NCBI RefSeq assembly: GCF_008725655.1
Contig: NZ_VYXP01000008.1
Location: forward strand, 1 to 64,000
Length of the DNA: 64,000 nucleotides
Direction: 5' to 3'
DNA from: Marinihelvus fidelis
GTDB lineage: Bacteria > Pseudomonadota > Gammaproteobacteria > Xanthomonadales > SZUA-36
Positions 58,925 through 64,000 of the stretch are shown here, piece by piece. The translations under genes were made by a program, and so were the position numbers. The notes below the pieces were generated by a model. It was not told the origin of the DNA. It ran no database searches and was given only the letters and a program-made list of their open reading frames with translations. The number at the start of each line of letters is the position of its first letter. The stretch's first letter is position 1.

Positions 58925-60802
58925 ATGCCCCAGGCAGCCCCGGCCGCGAGCATCGCGGCAACCCCACAACCGGCCCCACTGGCCGCAGACAGTTCCGAAA
59001 CACAGATCATTCACGGCATCCAGGTCGACACGGCACGCGACGCGCTGCTGACCGACTTCGGCAAGGCAACGCTGCAGGATCGCTACCTGCTGAAGAACGA
59101 GACCTACCAGGGCCTGTTCGCCCGGGTGGCGCGGGCCTACGCCGACGACGACGCGCATGCGCAGCGGCTCTACGATTATATTTCGCGACTCTGGTTCATG
59201 CCGGCCACGCCCATCCTGAGCAATGGCGGCACGAAACGCGGGCTGCCCATTTCCTGCTTCCTGAACGCGGTGGAGGACAGCCTGGGCGGCATCGTCGACA
59301 CCTGGACCGAGAATGTCTGGCTGGCGTCCAACGGCGGCGGCATCGGCACCTACTGGGGCAGCGTCCGCTCCATCGGCGAGTCGGTGAAGGAGAATGGCCA
59401 GACTTCCGGCATCATCCCCTTCGTGCGGGTCATGGACTCGCTCACCCTGGCCATTTCCCAGGGCTCGCTGCGGCGTGGTTCCGCCGCGGTCTACCTGGAC
59501 ATCCACCACCCGGAGATCGAGGAGTTCATCGAGATTCGCAAGCCGTCCGGCGACTTCAACCGCAAGAGCCTGAACCTGCACCACGGCATCAACATCACCG
59601 ACGAGTTCATGGAAGCCGTGCGTGAAGACGCCGAGTTCGCACTGCGCAGCCCGGCCAGCGGTGAGGTGCTGCGCAAGGTGTCGGCGCGATTGCTGTGGCA
59701 GAAGATCCTGGAGACCCGCCTGCAGACCGGCGAACCCTACCTGCTGTTCGCCGACACGGCCAACCAGGCACTGCCCGCGCATCACCAGGGTTCCGGCCTG
59801 AAGGTTCGCCAGTCGAACCTGTGCAGCGAGATCCTGCTGCCCACTGGCATCGACCAGCACGGCATGCCGCGCACCGCGGTGTGCTGCCTGTCGTCGCTCA
59901 ACTTTGACACCTGGGATGAGTGGAGCGAGGAACCGCAGTTTGTCGAGGACATCATGCGTTTCCTCGACAACGTGCTGGACGCGTTTATCGAAGAGGCGCC
60001 GGAGGGCATGGCTAACGCGAAGTATTCGGCCGCGCGCGAGCGCTCCGTCGGGCTGGGCGCGATGGGTTTTCATTCTTTCCTGCAGGCGCGCGGCATTCCG
60101 TTCGAGAGCGCGCTGGCCAAGAGCTGGAACCGGCGCATGTTCAAACATATCCGCAAGCAGGCCGATCGTGCGTCCAGGGTGCTGGCCGAGGAAAAGGGCG
60201 CCTGCCCGGATGCCGCCGAGGCCGGGGTCATGGAGCGTTTCAGCAACAAGCTGGCGATCGCGCCGACGGCCAGCATCAGCATCATCTGTGGCGGCGCCTC
60301 GGCCTGCATCGAGCCGATCCCGGCCAACATTTACACGCACAAGACGCTGTCAGGTTCGTTCACGGTGAAGAACCGCGCCCTGACCGCGCTGCTGGCCGGG
60401 AAAGGCCTGGACACCCCGGGCACCTGGGCGTCGATCCTGGAACACGACGGCTCGGTGCAGCACCTGGAGTCGCTGACCGATGATGAGAAATCCATCTTCC
60501 GCACCGCGTTCGAGATCGACCAGCGCTGGATCGTCGACCTGGCCGCCGACCGCGCACCAGCGGTCTGCCAGGGCCAGTCGCTGAACCTGTTCCTGCCCGC
60601 CGACATCCACAAGTGGGACCTGCTGATGCTGCACTGGCAGGCCTGGGAGCGCGGCATCAAGAGCCTGTATTACTGCCGCTCGAAATCGGTGCAGCGCGCC
60701 GGGTTCGCCGGCGTCGAGGCCGACAACACCAAGGCCTGGCCGGCGCGCGCGCTGGCGACGGCCGACGGCGACAAGTACGACGAATGCCTGGCCTGCCAGT
60801 GA
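58925..60802 (+). CDS. nrdA: Ribonucleoside-diphosphate reductase class I, large subunit
   Basis: The catalytic subunit reduces ribonucleoside diphosphates to deoxy forms. The 625-aa protein has SCFLNAVEDS (first redox Cys), SNLCSEILLPT (radical-site Cys with Asn and Glu), AVCCLSSLN (second redox Cys), TASISIICGGASACIEPI and a C-terminal ECLACQ with two Cys for thioredoxin/glutaredoxin exchange. It has no N-terminal ATP-cone, so it lacks the classic dATP overall-activity switch and is shorter than E. coli NrdA (761). ATG 58925 has GAGGTG upstream. It is followed by nrdB after 11 nt. Confidence 0.94.
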   Translation: MPQAAPAASIAATPQPAPLAADSSETQIIHGIQVDTARDALLTDFGKATLQDRYLLKNETYQGLFARVARAYADDDAHAQRLYDYISRLWFMPATPILSNGGTKRGLPISCFLNAVEDSLGGIVDTWTENVWLASNGGGIGTYWGSVRSIGESVKENGQTSGIIPFVRVMDSLTLAISQGSLRRGSAAVYLDIHHPEIEEFIEIRKPSGDFNRKSLNLHHGINITDEFMEAVREDAEFALRSPASGEVLRKVSARLLWQKILETRLQTGEPYLLFADTANQALPAHHQGSGLKVRQSNLCSEILLPTGIDQHGMPRTAVCCLSSLNFDTWDEWSEEPQFVEDIMRFLDNVLDAFIEEAPEGMANAKYSAARERSVGLGAMGFHSFLQARGIPFESALAKSWNRRMFKHIRKQADRASRVLAEEKGACPDAAEAGVMERFSNKLAIAPTASISIICGGASACIEPIPANIYTHKTLSGSFTVKNRALTALLAGKGLDTPGTWASILEHDGSVQHLESLTDDEKSIFRTAFEIDQRWIVDLAADRAPAVCQGQSLNLFLPADIHKWDLLMLHWQAWERGIKSLYYCRSKSVQRAGFAGVEADNTKAWPARALATADGDKYDECLACQ

Positions 60803-60813
60803 GGACCCCGACG

Positions 60814-61878
60814 ATGCCGAAAACCGAACAGATCGAACTGATCGAACGCCCGGGCCTGCTGACGCCCAGCAAGACCTACAAGCCGTTCCGCTACCCGTGG
60901 GCCATCGAGTTCTGGCGCCGCCAGCAGCAGATTCACTGGTTGCCCGAAGAGGTGCCGCTGGGCGAGGACTGCAAGGACTGGACGAACCGCCTGGACGATG
61001 CCGAGCGCAACCTGCTGACGCAGGTGTTCCGCTTCTTCACCCAGTCCGACGTGGAGGTGCAGGACAACTACATGGAGCGCTACGCGCGCGTGTTTCGGCC
61101 CACCGAGATCAAGATGATGCTGGCCGCCTTCGCCAACATGGAGACCGTGCACATCGTCGCCTACGCGCTGCTGCTGGAAACCCTGGGCATGCCCGACAGC
61201 GAGTTCGCCGCGTTCATGGACTACGAGGCCATGGCCGACAAGCACGACTACATGCAGCGCTTCGGCGTGGAGACCGACGCGGACATCCTGCGTACCATCG
61301 CCATGTTCGGTGGCTTCACCGAGGGCCTGCAGCTGTTCGCCAGCTTCGCCATCCTGCTGAACTTCCCGCGCCACAACAAGATGCGCGGCATGGGCCAGAT
61401 CGTGTCCTGGTCAGTGCGCGACGAGAGCCTTCACTGTGAAGGCATGATCCGCCTGTTCCATGCCTTCGCGCGCGAGACCGGCGCCTTGACAGACGACGTG
61501 AAAGCCGACATCACCGAGTGCGCGAAAACCGTCGTGACGCTGGAGGACCGCTTTATCGAACTGGCCTTCGAGATGGGCCCGCTGGAAGGCCTGACCGCCG
61601 ACGAGGTAAAGCTGTACATCCGCTACATCGCCGACTGGCGCCTGCGCCAGTTCGGGCTGGAGCCGGTCTACGGCGTCGGGGAACACCCGTTGCCGTGGCT
61701 GACTGAAATCCTTAACGGTGTGGAGCACGCCAACTTCTTCGAGACCCGAGCCACCGAGTACACCAAGGCGGCCACCGGCGGTGACTGGCACGGCCCCGAA
61801 GGCGCCTGGGGCATTTTCGACGCCCGCACTGCGCGGCAGAAGCAGGCTGACCTGATTCCCCCGGCCTCGGTGACGTAA
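60814..61878 (+). CDS. nrdB: Ribonucleoside-diphosphate reductase class I, small subunit
   Basis: The radical-generating subunit of the same enzyme. The 354-aa protein shows METVHIVAY, giving the Glu, His and radical Tyr at the spacing seen in E. coli NrdB, and RDESLHCEGM with the second Glu and His of the di-iron site. No ATP-cone is present here either. ATG 60814 (MPKTEQ) is preferred over upstream starts inside nrdA. The stop lies 8 bp before a 55-bp palindrome. Confidence 0.95.
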   Translation: MPKTEQIELIERPGLLTPSKTYKPFRYPWAIEFWRRQQQIHWLPEEVPLGEDCKDWTNRLDDAERNLLTQVFRFFTQSDVEVQDNYMERYARVFRPTEIKMMLAAFANMETVHIVAYALLLETLGMPDSEFAAFMDYEAMADKHDYMQRFGVETDADILRTIAMFGGFTEGLQLFASFAILLNFPRHNKMRGMGQIVSWSVRDESLHCEGMIRLFHAFARETGALTDDVKADITECAKTVVTLEDRFIELAFEMGPLEGLTADEVKLYIRYIADWRLRQFGLEPVYGVGEHPLPWLTEILNGVEHANFFETRATEYTKAATGGDWHGPEGAWGIFDARTARQKQADLIPPASVT

Positions 61879-61886
61879 GGAGGGAA

Positions 61887-61941
61887 GGGGTCAGAGTAAA
61901 GTGCCAGGGTAAAATTTACCCTGGCACTTTACTCTGACCCC
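61887..61941. repeat. 55-bp perfect palindrome (GGGGTCAGAGTAAAG type)
   Basis: The 27-nt arms 61887-61913 and 61915-61941 are perfect reverse complements around a single A at 61914. Arms start GGGGTCAGAGTAAAGTGCC. It lies between convergent nrdB and metA, and the metA stop codon (TAA at 61929-61931) is inside the right arm. The sequence type recalls the palindromes associated with REP-like transposon relics in proteobacteria, but that assignment is inference. Confidence 0.9.
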
Positions 61942-62990
61942 AAAACTCCGAGCGGGTCATCAGGGTCGACGCCATCCATAAACACCTTGTGCCGGTCGAC
62001 GTGAGTGACGCGGTAAACCAGGCCCAGCCAGTTGTTGAAGATGGCCTTGGCGGTGTCACCCCAGGTGTTGTCCACCAGGGGTTCGAGCGCCGCCACCATT
62101 TCGGCAACGCGGTCAGGGTCGCCGGCTGCGGCGGCCAGTTCGCGGGCCATGGGCAAAGTCTCGGCGGTGAAGTAGTGCTCCGGCAGCGGTGGCGGGTCGA
62201 CGCGTTCGCCATTGGCGTGGCGGACCACTTCGCGTTTGTACTCGCGCAGCAATGAGCAGGCGTCGTATTCCGGGTGGCCCTGGAAGTAGATCACCCGGAA
62301 CTGGTCCGGGCTGGCGGCCAGCAGGACGCCACCCTCAACGCTTTCGGCCAGTACCGACAGCCCGCTGTCTTCAAGCTGCGCGCGGGAGATATCGTTGAAG
62401 CGCGAGTGCGGCGCATCGAACCGGGTGTTCACCTCGCGCAGCAAGGGGTGGTGCTTGTTGGTTACGCGGTGTGGATAGACGCCCCACTTCTTGGCGGGCA
62501 ACGGCACGCGCTCAATGCCGTGCAGGCGCTTGAGCAGGGCGTGTGTGGCCAGGCAGGAGCACATGATCGAGGTGACGTTGTCCCGCGCCCAGTCGACCAC
62601 CTCGACCAGTGGCTCCCAGAACGGTTCCTGGTCCAGTGACGGGTTGGCGACGTTGGCGCCGGTGATGATCAGTGCGTCCAGGCCGGCTTCGCGCAGGTCG
62701 TCGAAGCGCGCGTAGTGCTCGTCGATATAGGCCTGCGCCTTCTCACCACGCTCCAGGCCGGGCAGGGAAAACGGGTAGATGTAGAACTGCACGATGCGGT
62801 TGCAGGCACCGACCAGGCGGATGAACTGGCGTTCAGTGGCGCGCAGTGCGGCGTCGGGCATCATGTTCAGGAAGCCGATATGCAGCTCACGGATGTCCTG
62901 GTGGATGGCATGGTCCACGTCCAGCAGGTCGTGACCCTGGCGTTGCAGGTCGGCGAAGGCGGGCAGCTTGTTATGGGCGACGATCGGCAT
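61929..62990 (-). CDS. metA: Homoserine O-succinyltransferase (MetA family)
   Basis: The enzyme acylates homoserine in methionine synthesis. The 353-aa protein has GFLNMMPDAALRATERQFIRLVGA in outline, TSIMCSCLATHALL with the catalytic Cys, WGVYPHRV, and YFQGHPEYDACSLLREY with the catalytic His and Glu. The start is MPIVAHNKLPAF at 62990, matching the usual MPIRVPDELP type; a TTG-initiated extension of 6 residues is less likely. The last residues, Gly-Ser-Glu, and the stop codon are encoded by the palindrome at 61887-61941, so the natural C-terminus seems to have been replaced. Confidence 0.9.
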   Translation of the reverse strand: MPIVAHNKLPAFADLQRQGHDLLDVDHAIHQDIRELHIGFLNMMPDAALRATERQFIRLVGACNRIVQFYIYPFSLPGLERGEKAQAYIDEHYARFDDLREAGLDALIITGANVANPSLDQEPFWEPLVEVVDWARDNVTSIMCSCLATHALLKRLHGIERVPLPAKKWGVYPHRVTNKHHPLLREVNTRFDAPHSRFNDISRAQLEDSGLSVLAESVEGGVLLAASPDQFRVIYFQGHPEYDACSLLREYKREVVRHANGERVDPPPLPEHYFTAETLPMARELAAAAGDPDRVAEMVAALEPLVDNTWGDTAKAIFNNWLGLVYRVTHVDRHKVFMDGVDPDDPLGVLGSE

Positions 62991-63134
62991 GCGCGAAGCG
63001 TACCGCAAGGCGGTGGCCGTGTCTGGAATTCCGTCGGGCCATCGGTGATAATCGCAGGCCGCCCGTCAGGTTCACAATATGTTTAACAAATCCCGCGGCG
63101 GGGTCACCACCCCGGCATCCAAACCGGTGAAACG

Positions 63135-63644
63135 ATGAAACAGTCCCTATTGCTGTCGCTGGCGCTCGCCGTGCTGTGGTTCGCCTTGTCGGGCCATACC
63201 GAGGCACTGATACTGGCCTTTGGTGTGATCTCGATTGCCTTCGTTGTCTGGATTGCCAATCGCATGCACGTGGTCGATGGTGAAAGTTACCCGTTCGCGC
63301 TGGTCGGTCGCCTGCCGGGCTACTGGCTGTGGCTGGTGAAGGAGATCGTCAAGTCCAGTATCGATACCACGCGGCGCGTGTTCGGTGGGGCCGACGCGGT
63401 CAAGCCGGTGGTGTTCGATGCGCCGGCCAGCCAGCACAGTGACCTGGGGCTGGTGATCCACGCCAACTCGATCACCTTGACGCCGGGCACCGTCAGCCTG
63501 GAACTGAAAGAACACGCCATTACCGTGCACGCGCTGCACCCGGACGTGGCCCGTGATGCCGTCAGCGGCGGTATGGACAAGGCCGTGCCGGAGCCGAAAG
63601 AGCAGCCACAGAATACTTCTCCCCGCCCCGGGGGCGACCGCTGA
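63135..63644 (+). CDS. mnhE: Na+/H+ antiporter subunit E (Mrp/Mnh)
   Basis: MnhE is a small membrane subunit of the multi-subunit Mrp antiporter. The 169-aa product has two N-terminal helices, then LPGYWLWLVKEIVKSSIDTTRRVFG and NSITLTPGTVSLEL, both typical of MrpE. The C-terminal tail is polar and Pro-rich. It is divergent from metA; no mnhD precedes it, so the A-D subunits are either downstream of the window or elsewhere. Confidence 0.92.
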   Translation: MKQSLLLSLALAVLWFALSGHTEALILAFGVISIAFVVWIANRMHVVDGESYPFALVGRLPGYWLWLVKEIVKSSIDTTRRVFGGADAVKPVVFDAPASQHSDLGLVIHANSITLTPGTVSLELKEHAITVHALHPDVARDAVSGGMDKAVPEPKEQPQNTSPRPGGDR

Positions 63645-63931
63645 TGCTGGTCGGTGCGGCGGTGGCCATCCTGGTCGTCATGGGCCTGGTGCTGATCCGT
63701 GCGCTGAAGGGGCCGACGGTGTATGACCGTATCCTGGCCGTGAACATGTTCGGCACCAAGACGGTGTTGCTGCTGGCGCTGCTGGCGTTCATCACCGGTC
63801 GCCATGATGTCCTCGACATTGCCCTGGCTTACGCGCTGATCAACTTCATCGGCGTGATCGCCGTGCTGCGGTTCTTCGAATACGGCGGCGAGACGGCGCT
63901 GGCCACCGAGAACGGGGAGGACGAGACATGA
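63644..63931 (+). CDS. mnhF: Na+/H+ antiporter subunit F (Mrp/Mnh)
   Basis: The 95-aa product has three helices and the family motif LIRALKGPTVYDRILAVNMFGTKTVLL in outline, with the conserved GPxxxDRI. The ATG overlaps mnhE by one base (TGATG) and its stop overlaps mnhG by 4 nt. Confidence 0.93.
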   Translation: MLVGAAVAILVVMGLVLIRALKGPTVYDRILAVNMFGTKTVLLLALLAFITGRHDVLDIALAYALINFIGVIAVLRFFEYGGETALATENGEDET

Positions 63932-64000
63932 GTATCGTCGAGATCGTCGCCTACACGCTGGTGTTCCTGGGCGCGTTTTTCTGCCTGGTGGGCGCCATCG
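63928..64000 (+). CDS. mnhG: Na+/H+ antiporter subunit G, truncated by window end
   Basis: Only the first 24 codons are present (starting MSIVEIVAYTLVFLGAFFCL). The hydrophobic N-terminus, the position after mnhF and the 4-nt overlap identify it as MnhG/MrpG. The gene continues beyond base 64000. Confidence 0.8.
   Translation, partial: MSIVEIVAYTLVFLGAFFCLVGAI

Overview
The window is a GC-rich chromosomal segment made almost entirely of housekeeping genes. It comes from a gammaproteobacterium. The evidence is the block order tpiA-secG-tRNA-Leu-nuoA to nuoN, followed by initiator tRNA-rimP-nusA-infB-rbfA-truB-rpsO-pnp, together with LptE, DarP/YjgA, YhdP, a separate nuoC and nuoD, and an Mrp-type antiporter. 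My best guess is a Xanthomonadales/Chromatiales-type lineage (Wenzhouxiangella-like); sequence reading alone does not settle the genus.

Layout. 1-2150: a nested inverted repeat, tRNA-Glu (minus strand), pcnB (probably with an ATC start) and folK. 2150-4105: a possible small RNA with a strong terminator, then pgi. 4102-5809: heptamer arrays around a HerA-like ATPase gene (minus strand). 5968-12333: leuS-lptE-holA-nadD-rsfS-rlmH-maf, for tRNA charging, envelope, replication, NAD and ribosome maturation. 12410-21142: rng-yhdP-tldD-(darP antisense)-pmbA. 21185-22478: an OsmC-like gene and a short-chain dehydrogenase gene (minus strand). 22580-38557: tpiA, secG, tRNA-Leu and the complete 14-gene respiratory complex I operon. 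38586-39419: an accessory sulfotransferase-like gene. 39440-48478: initiator tRNA plus the translation/RNA-decay cluster through pnp, with its promoter and terminators. 48490-55504: an accessory region of two small exported proteins, a secreted PPC-domain protein, and a divergent sigma factor/Ser-Thr kinase pair. 55621-58374: a secreted M16 protease. 58375-61878: heptamer arrays, a 30-bp inverted repeat, tandem NrdR boxes, a cobalamin riboswitch and nrdAB. 61887-63008: a 55-bp perfect palindrome that supplies the stop codon of metA. 63135-64000: mnhE, mnhF and the start of mnhG.

The most interesting signals lie between genes. First, tandem 7-bp arrays (GTGACGC, GTAACGC or GTGAGTA) occur at six places. 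Because 7 is not a multiple of 3 and each unit holds TGA, TAA or TAG, they act as stop cassettes in all three frames, and for several genes the array itself contains the native stop codon. Second, the class Ia ribonucleotide reductase operon has two NrdR boxes 31 bp apart over its promoter and a B12 riboswitch directly downstream, so two layers of control are predicted. Third, pcnB appears to start at ATC, recalling the AUU start of E. coli pcnB. Fourth, the initiator tRNA has a U1-U72 mismatch in place of the usual C1-A72. Fifth, an ECF-type sigma factor sits with a TPR-containing membrane Ser/Thr kinase and faces a secreted protein gene with a well-formed promoter.
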